Of a stretch of 64,000 nucleotides of DNA, positions 27,383 to 37,645 are shown piece by piece. The notes under the pieces are model-generated. The model did not search any database and was not told where the DNA came from. It saw only the letters and a program-made list of their open reading frames with translations. How positions within the stretch are numbered: position 1 is the first letter of the stretch; every line of letters starts with the position of its first letter. This DNA is from Streptomyces sp. NK15101. Lineage in GTDB: Bacteria; Actinomycetota; Actinomycetes; Streptomycetales; Streptomycetaceae. Both the position numbers and the translations under genes were made by a program. The stretch spans positions 1-64,000 of the forward strand of contig NZ_JAINVG010000018.1 in the NCBI RefSeq assembly GCF_020400725.1. Direction: 5' to 3'.

Positions 27383-28240
27383 ATGACGGCCCGGGTCACC
27401 GTCGGTCTCGACGGTTCGAAGGAAAGCCTCGCTGCCGTGAACTGGGCGGCAACGGCGGCGGTGTTGCGCGAGATGCCCCTCCGGCTGGTGCACGTGGAGG
27501 AGTGGCCGAACACCCCTGAGGTGCCCCTGGCGTACGCCCGGACCTCGGCCGATCGGGCCGAGGGTCTCCTGCGCGACGAGGCGGACCGCGTGCGGAAGGA
27601 ACATCCCGGCCTCGAGGTGCTCACGGAGCGTGCGCGAGGCCGGGCGGCCGAGGAACTGAGGGCCGCCGCGAACGAGGCGGACCTGACCGTGCTCGGTTCG
27701 CGTGGGCTCGGCGGGGTCCGGGGCTTCATCGTCGGTTCGGTCTCCCTCTCCGTCGTCGGCGCGGCGCGCCGGCCGGTCGTCCTCGTGCGCGCAGAGGGCG
27801 CCCCGATGGCTCCCGGAGGCGGGATCGTGGTGGGCGTCGACATCCGTCACCCGTGCGAAGCCCTGCTCGCGTTCTCGTTCAATGAAGCCGCCCGCTGGGG
27901 AACGCCACTGAGGTTCCTGCACGGCTGGACGCTTCCCGCCTCGTACGGCCAGGCGGCCGTCATCGACCCGGGGATCGGCGAGGAGCTGGGCGGCCGCCTC
28001 CTCGAGGAGCTGGACGGCCTGCTGGAACCGTGGCGGAAGCGGTACGCGGGCGTGGCCGCGACGGCCACGGCGGTGGCGGGCTCCCCCGCGTACCGACTGG
28101 TCGAGGCGTCACGGAACGCGCAGCTCGTCGTCGTCGGGCGCCGGAGCCGGAAAGTCCCCCTCGGCGCGCATCTCGGCCATGTCGCCCACGCGGTGATCCA
28201 CCACAGCCCGGCGCCGGTCGCCGTGGTCCCCCTGGCGTGA
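27383..28240 (+). CDS. Universal stress protein, tandem USP domains
   Basis: A 285-residue tandem USP. Domain 1: VTVGLDGSKESLAAVNWAA ... LTVLGSRGLGGVRGFIVGSVS...RPVVLVR; domain 2: IVVGVDIRHPCEALLAFSF ... LVVVGRRSRKVPLGAHLGHVAHAVIHHSPAPVAVVP. Both halves keep the glycine-rich nucleotide loop. ATG at 27383 lies after GAGGAGGCATGTC. It closely resembles the USP at 38322 in length and in the second-domain sequence (VGVD followed by LLEPWR), so those two are likely recent paralogues. It stands alone, ending in a strong hairpin. Confidence 0.92.
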   Translation: MTARVTVGLDGSKESLAAVNWAATAAVLREMPLRLVHVEEWPNTPEVPLAYARTSADRAEGLLRDEADRVRKEHPGLEVLTERARGRAAEELRAAANEADLTVLGSRGLGGVRGFIVGSVSLSVVGAARRPVVLVRAEGAPMAPGGGIVVGVDIRHPCEALLAFSFNEAARWGTPLRFLHGWTLPASYGQAAVIDPGIGEELGGRLLEELDGLLEPWRKRYAGVAATATAVAGSPAYRLVEASRNAQLVVVGRRSRKVPLGAHLGHVAHAVIHHSPAPVAVVPLA

Positions 28241-28277
28241 ACGGACGGTGGCGGCTCTGCCGCCGGCCGCGCGGGGT

Positions 28278-28306
28278 GCGTCGTCCGCGAGCCTCGCGGA
28301 CGACGC
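28278..28306. terminator. Bidirectional terminator, 14-bp perfect stem
   Basis: A 14-bp perfect inverted repeat with a single-base centre lies in the 188-base gap between the convergent USP and XRE-PNPOx genes. The hairpin would close with a 3-4 base loop. No T-tract follows on either side. Nothing else was recognised in this gap. Confidence 0.6.
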
Positions 28307-28428
28307 GGACGCGGTCGGGGGACGGCCGGGACCGGCCTATGCGGACCGCGACTCACGGACCCGGGCACGGAAGACGCGCCGGCCTCGTTCGTTTCGGCCG
28401 TACCGGCAGTGCGCACCAGGTCGGATGC

Positions 28429-29121
28429 CTACGGGCCTCCGGGCGCGCCCGGCACCCGGATGCGGCGGCCGGTCACCCGGCGCGGCGAGAGCGTCACCAC
28501 GGTGTCCCGCCCGCCTCCGGCCCACGGCTCCGAGTGGAGCGCGTCCCTGATCCTCCGTACCGAGGTCTCGTCCGACACCGTTCGTACCGGCCCGACGAGG
28601 AGCACGCTCCAGCCCTGGCTGAAGGCCTCGTCCAAGCGGTCCTCCTCGAAGGCGACCTCCGCGCCGGACGCCGCACCGCGCGCGAGGGACGAGTCCGCGG
28701 CGGTCAGGAAGACGATCTCCCGGCCGACGACCTGGTAGTTCACGGGAATCACCATGAGCCCGTCCCGTCCTTCGAGGGCGACCCTGCCGACGCCGTGCCC
28801 GTCGAGCAGTTCCCAGCATTCCGCCTCACCGATCTCCTCCGTCCGTGCCCGGTACCCGGCGCGGGATCCGCCCGGCGCGAGGTCCGCCGTGGATCCGGTG
28901 AGGTCCTGGACGGTGGTCTCCAGGGCGTTCGCGAGCCGGACCAGGAACTCGATGCCCGGCGTGGGCACCCGCTCCTCCACGTAGGCGATGTAGCCGGGCG
29001 TGGAGCCGATCCTTTCGGCCACGTCCTCCTGGGACAGACCGAGTTGCGCGCGCCTGGCCACGACGCGGCGGCCCAGGTCGCTCCGCATGGGCGGGGCGTG
29101 CCGGTCGTCGGCTGTGTTCAT
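28429..29121 (-). CDS. XRE-type regulator fused to a PNPOx-like flavin-binding domain
   Basis: A 230-residue fusion. Residues 15-70 form a Cro/CI helix-turn-helix (LGLSQEDVAERIGSTPGYIAYVEE); residues about 90-225 form a pyridoxamine-5'-phosphate-oxidase split barrel (CWELLDGHGVGRVALEGRDGLMVIPVNYQVVG ... WSVLLVGPVRTV). Such barrels bind FMN, F420 or related cofactors, so this could be a redox- or flavin-responsive transcription factor. Related PNPOx proteins without the HTH occur in the mycobacterial DosR regulon. ATG at 29121 shares one base with the stop of the upstream USP, so both are made from one transcript. Confidence 0.85.
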   Translation of the reverse strand: MNTADDRHAPPMRSDLGRRVVARRAQLGLSQEDVAERIGSTPGYIAYVEERVPTPGIEFLVRLANALETTVQDLTGSTADLAPGGSRAGYRARTEEIGEAECWELLDGHGVGRVALEGRDGLMVIPVNYQVVGREIVFLTAADSSLARGAASGAEVAFEEDRLDEAFSQGWSVLLVGPVRTVSDETSVRRIRDALHSEPWAGGGRDTVVTLSPRRVTGRRIRVPGAPGGP

Positions 29122-30020
29122 CACTGCTCTCCTTCCGTGCCCTCGAGACGCCGCTGCGGTACGACGGCGACCGGGCACGTGGCGTGGTGCAGGGCACGGT
29201 GGGCGACCCTGCCGAGCTCCAGACCGACGAGCCCGTCCCGGCGCCGGGCCCCGAGGACCAGCAGGTCGGCGGCGGCGGAGCGCTCGGTCAGCACCCTGTG
29301 GGCGGGACCCTCCACCGTGGTCCTGCGCAGGCGCACCCGGGGGTGTTCGGACGCTGCGGCCTCCAGGGCCTTGTCGAGAAGTTCGGAGGACCGCTCCGCG
29401 ACGTGGACTCTCCCGTCGCCGCTCAGCAGCGGGTGGTCGACCGGTTCATGGGACGGTCGTCGCCACGTGCGGACGACGTCGAGTTCCGCGTCCCGGGCCG
29501 CCGCCTCGCGGAAGGCGAAGCGTACGGCGGGCGAGTCCACGTCGTGCTCTCCGACGCCGAGCAGCACGCGTTCGTGGCGTGCCTCCAGGGCGTGCCGGTC
29601 CCCTCTCACGACGACGACCGGACAGCGGGCCCGGGCGGCCACGACGAGGCCGACGGAGCCGAGCAGGAGGTCGGCGAACTCGCCGCGCCCGCGGGATCCG
29701 ACGACGAGGACCGCTCCCTCCTGCCCCTCCCTGAGCAGCGCGGTGGACGCGTCCTCGGCCAGGACGGCCGAGGTGAGGGGGAGGTCGGGTGCACGGCGCC
29801 GGGCGCGTTCGGCCGCGGTGCCGACGATGTTCTCGGCGAGGATCTGGCCCGACGGCCGTTCCGTGGCCCAGGTCGGCACGACTCCTTCGTACCGTTCCCA
29901 CAGCGAGGCATGGACGACCCGCAGGGGAAGCCCGTGCCGTACGGCTTCGTCGACCGCCCAGTCCAGGGCCGTGAGACTGGCGTCGGACCCGTCGACGCCC
30001 ACCACCAGAGACGATTCCAT
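29121..30020 (-). CDS. Universal stress protein, tandem USP domains
   Basis: A 299-residue tandem USP: SLVVGVDGSDASLTALDWAVDEA at the start, VLVVGSRGRGEFADLLLGSVG at the end of domain 1, VLLGVGEHDVDSPAVRFAFREAA at the start of domain 2, and LLVLGARRRDGLVGLELGRVAHRALHHATCPVAVVP at its end. ATG at 30020 places the first strand two residues in, typical for the family; an upstream start at 30065 is possible. The XRE-PNPOx gene follows with a one-base overlap. A box lies 74 bases upstream. Confidence 0.9.
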   Translation of the reverse strand: MESSLVVGVDGSDASLTALDWAVDEAVRHGLPLRVVHASLWERYEGVVPTWATERPSGQILAENIVGTAAERARRRAPDLPLTSAVLAEDASTALLREGQEGAVLVVGSRGRGEFADLLLGSVGLVVAARARCPVVVVRGDRHALEARHERVLLGVGEHDVDSPAVRFAFREAAARDAELDVVRTWRRPSHEPVDHPLLSGDGRVHVAERSSELLDKALEAAASEHPRVRLRRTTVEGPAHRVLTERSAAADLLVLGARRRDGLVGLELGRVAHRALHHATCPVAVVPQRRLEGTEGEQ

Positions 30021-30093
30021 CGCGCCCACCCGCCTTTCCGCGTCGTGTGTGGGGTCTGCTGCCACGCTCGCACCGGGCCGGAGGAGCCGGGTA

Positions 30094-30107
30094 GGGCCGG
30101 TCGGTCC
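30094..30107. promoter_or_regulatory. DevR/OsdR-like box upstream of USP/XRE-PNPOx unit
   Basis: GGGCCGGTCGGTCC, 74 bases before the minus-strand USP start at 30020; one arm position differs from a perfect palindrome. Confidence 0.6.
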
Positions 30108-30305
30108 CCGTCGTGGCCTGCCCGGGACACATACGGAGGCGACCGGGCGGCATCACGGGAGGAGGGGCCCATCCGCTTCTCGCGGATCCTGATCGCGCGG
30201 TGCGCGGCTCGAAGCCGCTTCCCCGCGTCCCTGGGGCGGGTCCCTCCTCACTTTCACGAAAGCACCGGTCGACGGTCCGGGCCAGGGCCGTCCGGGTCCC
30301 GACGT

Positions 30306-30319
30306 GCCCCTTTCGGCCC
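30306..30319. promoter_or_regulatory. Weak DevR-like box upstream of CBS-BON
   Basis: GCCCCTTTCGGCCC keeps the right half-site CGGCCC and part of the left one; 74 bases before the CBS-BON start at 30393. Its placement supports it more than its sequence. Confidence 0.4.
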
Positions 30320-30392
30320 TTGTCGTACGCAGCCCGGCGGCGACACCCTCGCAGCAGCAGGACTCGGGGCGCGGAAGTACCGGAGGGCGGTC

Positions 30393-30992
30393 ATGAAGCA
30401 CCCACGTACCGTCGACGACGTGATGACCCACGTGGTGGTCTCCGCCAGGCTCGACGCACCGGTCAAGGAGATCGTCCGGTCCATGCGGCGCTGGGGTGTG
30501 AGCGCGGTTCCCGTGCTGTCGGCCGAGGGACGGGTGGTCGGCGTGGTGTCCGAGGCGGACATACTCGGCAAGGTTCCGGGAGAGGACCACGACGACTCGG
30601 GTTCGGCGACGGCGGGCGGCTTGATGTCGGCACCGGCCGTCACCGTACCGCGCGGCGCCACGATCGCGGGGGCGGCGCGGCTGATGGGGCGCGGTCGTCT
30701 CAAGCGTCTTCCCGTGGTGGACGAGGACGGCCGCCCGGTCGGTGTCGTCAGCCGGGGCGACCTGCTCAAGGTCTACCTGCGCTCCGACGCGGAACTCGCC
30801 GAGGACGTGAGGCACGAACTCCTCACGCACCTGATCGCCGAGGGCGACGCCGCACTCACCGTGCGGGTCACGGACGGTGCGGTGACGCTCTCCGGGCGCC
30901 TGCCGCGGTCCGTACCCGCGGACCTGGCCCTGCGGCTCACCCGGGCGGTGCCCGGCGTGGTGGACGCGGCGGCGGAGTTCACGACCGCATAG
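30393..30992 (+). CDS. CBS-pair plus BON domain protein
   Basis: A 199-residue CBS-BON paralogue, the shortest of the seven. CBS 1 (about 5-58) has VSAVPVLSAEGRVVGVVSEADIL; CBS 2 (about 75-130) has LKRLPVVDEDGRPVGVVSRGDLLKVYL; BON (about 138-197) has VTDGAVTLSGRLPRSVP. ATG at 30393 follows CGGAGGGCGGTC. It appears monocistronic; its last 14 bases overlap the end of the convergent DUF1918 gene. Confidence 0.9.
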   Translation: MKHPRTVDDVMTHVVVSARLDAPVKEIVRSMRRWGVSAVPVLSAEGRVVGVVSEADILGKVPGEDHDDSGSATAGGLMSAPAVTVPRGATIAGAARLMGRGRLKRLPVVDEDGRPVGVVSRGDLLKVYLRSDAELAEDVRHELLTHLIAEGDAALTVRVTDGAVTLSGRLPRSVPADLALRLTRAVPGVVDAAAEFTTA

Positions 30993-31257
30993 GGGCCTTC
31001 GTGTCGTGCGGCGCGTCGTGCGGGGGAAAGTGCTGGACCCGCGCGTCCGGACCGGGAAACACCAGAGTGACCCGGCCCGTGTCCGACCATCGGACGTCGA
31101 AGGGGGGAGTGCCGTCCGCGTGGTGCAGCCCGACGATCTCGCCGTCACGCCCCTCGTCCCCGACCGTGGAGCCGCCCACGATCAGCCGGTCGCCGACGCG
31201 GGCCCACAACCCGGGGCGGGGCTTCTCCTGGCCTTGCCGTGTTCCAGTCGGAGTCAT
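30979..31257 (-). CDS. DUF1918 small protein
   Basis: A 92-residue protein whose centre (WARVGDRLIVGGSTVGDEGRDGEIVG, then FDVRWSDTGRVTLVFPGPDARVQHF) matches the DUF1918 family, common in actinobacteria and often next to stress genes. An SH3-like barrel fold is expected; function unknown. ATG at 31257 is preceded by GGGAGGCGAGGACC. The divergent CBS-BON/acs/pdh operon starts 199 bases away, and the shared gap has a tandem operator, so both could respond to the same signal. Confidence 0.85.
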   Translation of the reverse strand: MTPTGTRQGQEKPRPGLWARVGDRLIVGGSTVGDEGRDGEIVGLHHADGTPPFDVRWSDTGRVTLVFPGPDARVQHFPPHDAPHDTKAPMRS

Positions 31258-31350
31258 GGTCCTCGCCTCCCGGCCGGAGCGATCGGCCGCGGCCTTCCGG
31301 GACCGGCGCTCCCGCCTTCCACCCTGCGCCCCAGCCGGCCGGCCGCCATA

Positions 31351-31384
31351 GGGCCGACCGTCCCGGAAGGGGACCGTTCGGCAC
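31351..31384. promoter_or_regulatory. Tandem DevR/OsdR-like boxes upstream of the acs-pdh operon
   Basis: GGGCCGACCGTCCC (31351-31364) and GGACCGTTCGGCAC (31371-31384) start 20 bp apart and end 72 bases before the CBS-BON start at 31457. Each has one mismatch from a perfect palindrome. Confidence 0.6.
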
Positions 31385-31456
31385 TGCCCGAGACCCGGCT
31401 CCGCGCAGCAGGGTGAGTTCTACGAGGGCCGCCGTGTCCCGTGAAGGAGGACCGTC

Positions 31457-32134
31457 ATGCAGCACCGTACGGTTTTCGAGGTGATGACCCACCATGTGGT
31501 CACCGCCGCCCCTCATACCCCGTTCAAGCGGATCGCCCGGCTCTTCGCCGAGAACGACGTCTCCGCGGTCCCGGTCGTGGACCCCGACCGACGCCTGCTC
31601 GGCGTGGTGTCGGAGGCCGACCTGCTGCGGTCCACGGCCGAGCTTCCCGACCTGGAGGGGCGTCGGACAGGTGTCCGGCTGCTGTCGCAGGAGCGAGGAC
31701 TGCCCGACGCGGAGACGGCCGCCCAGCTGATGACCTCGCCGGCCATCACGGCACGGCCGAACTGGAATCTCGCCGAGACGGCCCGGACGATGCACCGCAA
31801 GGGAGTGAAGCGGCTTCCCGTCATCGACGAGACCGGCCGGCTCGTCGGGATCATCAGCCGAAGCGACCTGCTGCGGCCCTTCCTGCGCGGTGACACGGCG
31901 ATCCGTGAGGAGATCGAACACGACGTCCTGACCGACACCCTGCGCCTCGCTCCCGGCCTCATCCGGGTGACCGTCGACGACGGAGTCGTCGGGCTCACGG
32001 GCCGCGTCGACGAGCGCGCCGACATCCCCGTGATCGTACGGCTCTGCCGCTCGGTCGACGGAGTGGTCGCCCTGCACGAATCGATCGAGTACGCCTACGA
32101 CAACCTGGCGCTCGACGTGGAGCCACCGCGATGA
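31457..32134 (+). CDS. CBS-pair plus BON domain protein, first gene of the acs-pdh operon
   Basis: A 225-residue CBS-BON paralogue. CBS 1 (about 5-60): [26 protein letters not shown] 2 (about 92-148): [26 protein letters not shown] (about 158-218): [30 protein letters not shown] precedes ATG 31457. Its stop overlaps the acs start by 4 bases, so one nucleotide sensor is made in step with an ATP-consuming, AMP-releasing enzyme. A regulatory role on acs or pdh is an inference from this coupling. Confidence 0.9.
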   Translation: MQHRTVFEVMTHHVVTAAPHTPFKRIARLFAENDVSAVPVVDPDRRLLGVVSEADLLRSTAELPDLEGRRTGVRLLSQERGLPDAETAAQLMTSPAITARPNWNLAETARTMHRKGVKRLPVIDETGRLVGIISRSDLLRPFLRGDTAIREEIEHDVLTDTLRLAPGLIRVTVDDGVVGLTGRVDERADIPVIVRLCRSVDGVVALHESIEYAYDNLALDVEPPR

Positions 32135-33933
32135 GCGCCCTGTGGGTGGCGCCGGTCATGCCCGACTACGACAGTGCCCGGGCCACGTTCTCCTGGCGAC
32201 GCGAACGGTCCCGGCTCGCCGGGCTGCCGGACGGCGGCGTCAACATCGGATACGAGACGGTCGACCGACACCTGCGCGAGGGCCACGGCGAACACATCGC
32301 GCTGCGCTGCGTCGGCCGCGACGGATCCGTGTCGACGGTGACCTTCGCCCGGCTCGCGGCCGCCAGCTCCCGCTTCGCGAACGTACTGGAGACGCTCGGC
32401 CTGGAACGCGGCGAGCGGGTGTTCACCCTGCTCGGCCGCCGGTTCGAGCTGTACAGCACCGTCCTCGGAACGCTGCGTGCCGGGCGGGTCCTGTGTCCCC
32501 TGTTCACCGCCTTCGGTCCCGAGCCGGTCGCCCTGCGCATGGAGCTGGGCAACGCCCGGGTGCTGGTCACGACCCGGGAGCTGTACGAGCGCAAGGTGGC
32601 CCCGGTACGGTCCCGGCTTCCGCACCTGCGACACGTCCTGCTCCTCGACCCCGGTGCCGACCCTCCCCCGGACACCCTCTCCTTCCCCGCGCTCACGGAC
32701 GCCGCACCGGACGATTACACGGTGGGACCGACCGACCCGGCGGAGCCGGCGCTGCTGCACTTCACCAGCGGCACGACGGGCACCCCCAAGGGCGCGATAC
32801 ACGTGCACGAGGCCGTCCTCGCCCATCACGTCACCGCCGCCTACGCCCTGGACCTGCACGAGGGCGACGTCTTCTGGTGCACCGCCGATCCCGGCTGGGT
32901 CACCGGCGTGTCGTACGGCGTCATCGCCCCGCTCGCCCACGGCGTGACGACCGTCGTCGACGAAGGGGACTTCGCCCCCGCTCGCTGGTACGGGATCCTC
33001 GCCGACCAGCACGTCACCGTCTGGTACACGGCCCCCACCGCTCTGCGCATGCTCATGCGGGCCGCACCGCGCGGCGGCGATCCGACACCCGCCACGCGCC
33101 GCGACCTCTCGTCGCTCCGGTTCGTCGCGAGCGTCGGCGAGCCCCTCAATCCCGAGGCCGTGCACTGGGGACGGGAAGCGCTCGGGCTTCCCGTCCACGA
33201 CACCTGGTGGCAGACCGAGACCGGTGCCATCATGATCGCCAATTTCGCGGCCGATCCGGTGCGGCCGGGTTCGATGGGCCGGCCGCTTCCGGGTGTCGAG
33301 GCCGCCGTCCTGGCGTGCGGCGAGGACGGCCGGGCCTCGGTCACCGGCGGGCACGTCCGGATCCTCCGGGAGCCGGGCGCCCAGGGCGAGCTCGCCCTGC
33401 GGGCGGGCTGGCCGTCGATGTTCCGCGGCTACCTCAACGAACCGAGCCGCTACGAGGCGTGCTTCGCGGACGGGTGGTACCTCACCGGCGACCTGGTCAG
33501 CCGCGACGCCGACGGCTGGTACTGGTTCGTGGGCCGCGCCGACGACGTCATCAAGTCCGCGGGGCACCTCATCGGGCCGTTCGAGGTGGAGAGCGCGCTC
33601 ATGGAGCATCCGGCCGTCGCCGAGGCCGGTGTCATCGGCCGCCCCGACCCGCTGGCCGGCGCGATCGTCAAGGCGTTCGTGCTGCCGCGCCCCGAGTATC
33701 CGCCCGACACCGAACTGCGGCGGGACGTCCTGGCGTTCGCCCGCCGGCGCCTCGGCCCCGCTGTCGCCCCCCGCGAGATCGAGTTCGTCGAGGACCTGCC
33801 CCACACCCGCAGTGGAAAAGTGATGCGCCGCCTGCTGCGGGCCCGCGAACTGGGCCTGCCCGAGGGCGATGTGTCGACGCTGGAGACGCCCGGACCGGCC
33901 GGGACGACCGGACTCCCCGGGAAGGAGCCGTGA
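32131..33933 (+). CDS. acsA: Acetyl-CoA synthetase (AMP-forming), AcsA type
   Basis: A 600-residue ligase that converts acetate, ATP and CoA to acetyl-CoA, AMP and PPi. Key motifs are the P-loop [10 protein letters not shown] (about residue 212), adenine-binding [10 protein letters not shown] (about 355), [29 protein letters not shown], and [13 protein letters not shown], where the Lys of SGK is the usual acetylation-controlled catalytic residue. The sequence is closer to B. subtilis AcsA than to E. coli Acs. ATG overlaps the CBS-BON stop by 4 bases and pdhA begins in its stop codon. Another short-chain acid (propionate) cannot be excluded as substrate. Confidence 0.92.
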   Translation: MSALWVAPVMPDYDSARATFSWRRERSRLAGLPDGGVNIGYETVDRHLREGHGEHIALRCVGRDGSVSTVTFARLAAASSRFANVLETLGLERGERVFTLLGRRFELYSTVLGTLRAGRVLCPLFTAFGPEPVALRMELGNARVLVTTRELYERKVAPVRSRLPHLRHVLLLDPGADPPPDTLSFPALTDAAPDDYTVGPTDPAEPALLHFTSGTTGTPKGAIHVHEAVLAHHVTAAYALDLHEGDVFWCTADPGWVTGVSYGVIAPLAHGVTTVVDEGDFAPARWYGILADQHVTVWYTAPTALRMLMRAAPRGGDPTPATRRDLSSLRFVASVGEPLNPEAVHWGREALGLPVHDTWWQTETGAIMIANFAADPVRPGSMGRPLPGVEAAVLACGEDGRASVTGGHVRILREPGAQGELALRAGWPSMFRGYLNEPSRYEACFADGWYLTGDLVSRDADGWYWFVGRADDVIKSAGHLIGPFEVESALMEHPAVAEAGVIGRPDPLAGAIVKAFVLPRPEYPPDTELRRDVLAFARRRLGPAVAPREIEFVEDLPHTRSGKVMRRLLRARELGLPEGDVSTLETPGPAGTTGLPGKEP

Positions 33934-34993
33934 TGACCACCGCACAGGGCGGCACGTCCGCCAGGACATCGCAGACGAAGCGCCCCCGTCGCGCTCGGGC
34001 ACCCGAGACGGCCGCCCGCCCCCCTGCGGCGGCCCACGACCTCGACCTGCTGCGGCGGATGCTGCTCATCCGGCGGTTCGAGGAACGGTGCGTCGAGCTG
34101 TACAGCACGGCGGCGATCCGCGGCTTCGTCCACCTCTACATCGGCGAGGAGGCGGTGGCGGTCGGCGTCCACCAGGCGCTCGACGAGGCGGACGCGGTCG
34201 TCTCCACGTACCGCGAGCACGGCCACGCGCTGGCCCGCGGAGTGCCGCCCGAGGCCGTGATGGCGGAGATGTACGGGAAGGCCACCGGGTGCAGCCACGG
34301 CCGCGGCGGCTCCATGCACCTCTTCGACGCCGCCCGCCGCTTCTACGGCGGCAACGCGATCGTCGGCGGCGGACTGCCGCTCGCGGCCGGTCTGGCGCTC
34401 GCCGACCGGATGCGCGGCGAGTCCAGGGTGACCTGCTGCTTCTTCGGCGACGGGGCCTTCGCCGAGGGCGAGTTCCACGAGACCGCCAACCTGGCCGCGC
34501 TCTGGGGACTGCCCGTGCTCTTCGTCTGCGAGAACAACCTGTACGCGATGGGGACGGCCCTCGCCCGGGAACACGCCCAGACGGACCTGGCGATGCGGGC
34601 GGCGTCGTACGGCATGGCGGCCTGGGCCGTCGACGGCATGGACGTGCACGCCGTGGAGAGGGCGGCGCGCGGAGCGGCCGAGTCCGTCCGGGCCGGCAAC
34701 GGACCGCACTTCCTGGAGATGCGGACGTATCGGTTCCGCGCACACTCGATGTACGACCCGGACCGGTACCGGCCCAAGGGCGAGATCGAGGAGTGGAAGC
34801 GGCACGACCCCGTCACGGGACTCGCCGAAGGCATGCGTGCGGCCGGTTTCCTCGACGCGGACACCCAGGCGGCCCTGGACCACGAGGTCATGGAGGCGAT
34901 CGACCGGGCTGTCCGCGCGGCGGAAGAGGCTCCCGAGGAGCCGGCCGAGGACCTGCTGCTCCATGTCACCGGCCGACACGAGGAGGTTCTGTC

Positions 34994-34997
<4 letters not shown>
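33933..34997 (+). CDS. pdhA: Pyruvate dehydrogenase E1 component, alpha subunit
   Basis: A 354-residue ThDP-dependent dehydrogenase subunit. After a basic 35-residue arm the core contains [33 protein letters not shown], the conserved [44 protein letters not shown], and the ThDP site [20 protein letters not shown]...ENNLYAMGT. The GGSMH and FYGG forms fit pyruvate rather than branched-chain enzymes; acetoin dehydrogenase AcoA is the main alternative. ATG at 33933 shares a base with the acs stop. It works as an alpha2beta2 tetramer with the next gene product. Confidence 0.9.
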
Positions 34998-36004
<1,007 letters not shown>

Positions 36005-36005
36005 G

Positions 36006-37379
36006 ATGGCCGAGTTCACGATGCCCTCGCTCGGCGCCGACATGGACGAGGGCACGCTCTCCGAGTGGCTGGTGCGCCCGGGTGACCGCGTGACGCGCGG
36101 CGACGTCATCGCGGTGGTGGAGACCGCCAAGTCCGCGATCGAGGTGGAGTGCTTCCAGAGCGGGACGGTCGACGCCCTCCTCGTCGACGAGGGCACCACC
36201 GTGCCGGTGGGCACCCCGCTGGCACGCATCGGCACGGCCCCCGAAGGCCGCCCGACCGAGGTCACGCCGGCCGAGATCACGCCGACCGGAATCCGGCCGG
36301 TCGAAAGTCCCCCCGCCGAAAGCCCGCCGACGTCGACGCCCTTGGTCCGCCGACTCGCCCAGGACCGGCATGTCGACCTCGCCGACGTCCATGGTTCGGG
36401 CCCAGGAGGCAGGATCACCCGCGCGGACGTGGAGCACGCGGAACCGGTACCGGTTCCGGCGCCCGCACCCGCGCCCCCACCGGAGCGCGACAAGACCGCG
36501 CCGACGGCACGGCCGGCCAAGCCGGCGCGCGGAGACGACTCGGCCGAGGGGCGTCCCACTCGGCTGCGCGTGAAGTCCTCACCGCTCGCGCGGCGGCTGG
36601 CCACGGAACTCGGCGTCGACCTCGCCGACGTGACCGGCACGGGCCGGGACGGCACCGTCCGCGCGGAGGACGTCCGTTCCGCCGCGGCCGCCGAGGGCGC
36701 ACCGCGGACGGCCGCCCCGGACATGGCGCGAGCGGCCACCGCCCGGCTCATGAGCCGTTCCAAGCGGGAGATCCCGCACTTCTACCTCTCCACGACCGTG
36801 GACATGGCAGCGGCGCTGGAATGGATGCACGCCCGCAACCGCGAACTGCCGCTGCCCGCCCGGCTCGTGCCCGCGGCGCTCACGCTCAAGGCCGTGGCGC
36901 TGGCGGCGCGCAAGGTGCCCGAGCTCAACGGGCACTGGGTCGACGACGGCTTCGTCCCGGCGGATGAGGTACGGCTGGGCGTCGCGGTCTCCCTGCGGGG
37001 CGGCGGCCTCGTCGCTCCGGCCCTCGCCCACGCCGACGCGCTCTCCGTGGCCGAGGTGATGGCCGCGCTCAAGGACCTGGTGGCACGAGCACGGGGCGGC
37101 CGGCTCCGGGCGTCCGAGACGGCCGACCCCAGTCTCACCGTCACGAACCTCGGCGACCAGGGCGTCGAGGCCGTGTTCGGCGTCGTCTATCCGCCCCAGG
37201 TCGCGCTCGTCGGACTCGGCAGGATCGTCGAGCGGCCCGTGGCCGTGACCGGCCTGCTGGGAGTACGTCCCGTGCTGACGGCGACGCTGTCCGCCGATCA
37301 CCGAGCCGCCGACGGTGCCACCGGCGCGCGTCTCCTGACCGCCCTGGACCGGCTCCTGCAACACCCGGAGGAACTGTGA
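36006..37379 (+). CDS. pdhC: Dihydrolipoamide acyltransferase (E2) with two subunit-binding domains
   Basis: A 457-residue E2. Lipoyl domain 1-77 with the lipoylated Lys K42 (ETAKSAIEVE); Pro/Thr linker; a first peripheral-subunit-binding domain 111-147 (STPLVRRLAQDRHVDLADVHG); a second linker; a second binding domain 191-225 (SSPLARRLATELGVDLADVTG); and the catalytic domain from about 240, with active-site His H432 in DHRAADG. Most E2 chains have one such binding domain, so the pair is unusual. An E3 (lipoamide dehydrogenase) is not encoded here and must be shared from elsewhere in the genome. Confidence 0.9.
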   Translation: MAEFTMPSLGADMDEGTLSEWLVRPGDRVTRGDVIAVVETAKSAIEVECFQSGTVDALLVDEGTTVPVGTPLARIGTAPEGRPTEVTPAEITPTGIRPVESPPAESPPTSTPLVRRLAQDRHVDLADVHGSGPGGRITRADVEHAEPVPVPAPAPAPPPERDKTAPTARPAKPARGDDSAEGRPTRLRVKSSPLARRLATELGVDLADVTGTGRDGTVRAEDVRSAAAAEGAPRTAAPDMARAATARLMSRSKREIPHFYLSTTVDMAAALEWMHARNRELPLPARLVPAALTLKAVALAARKVPELNGHWVDDGFVPADEVRLGVAVSLRGGGLVAPALAHADALSVAEVMAALKDLVARARGGRLRASETADPSLTVTNLGDQGVEAVFGVVYPPQVALVGLGRIVERPVAVTGLLGVRPVLTATLSADHRAADGATGARLLTALDRLLQHPEEL

Positions 37380-37645
37380 ACCACGACCAGGCAAAGGCGT
37401 TCGTCCGACAAGCCGTGCAGCGTGTCGTCCCCGGCGCGGACTTCGCGGGGCTCGACCCCGGCGTGTCCCTGCGCGACACCTTCGAGATGGATTCGCTGGA
37501 CTTCCTCGAGTTCGTGGAGGCGCTCGCCGAACTCAGCGGAACGGAACTCACCGAGGACGACTATCCGGCCCTCGACACCTGGGACGGCTGCGCCGCTCGC
37601 CTGGTGGGCGAGGCACGTGCGTCCGCACGGGGAAGGAGAGGATGA
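37376..37645 (+). CDS. Acyl carrier protein
   Basis: An 89-residue ACP with the phosphopantetheine attachment Ser S40 in FEMDSLDFLEFVEAL, flanked by the usual acidic helices, and a basic tail (ARASARGRRG). GTG at 37376 is used because GGAGG lies just upstream and the start overlaps the E2 stop. No ketosynthase or ligase for fatty-acid or polyketide work is nearby, so its partner is unknown; lipoate/octanoate supply to E2 or interaction with the acs product is possible but speculative. Confidence 0.88.
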   Translation: MNHDQAKAFVRQAVQRVVPGADFAGLDPGVSLRDTFEMDSLDFLEFVEALAELSGTELTEDDYPALDTWDGCAARLVGEARASARGRRG

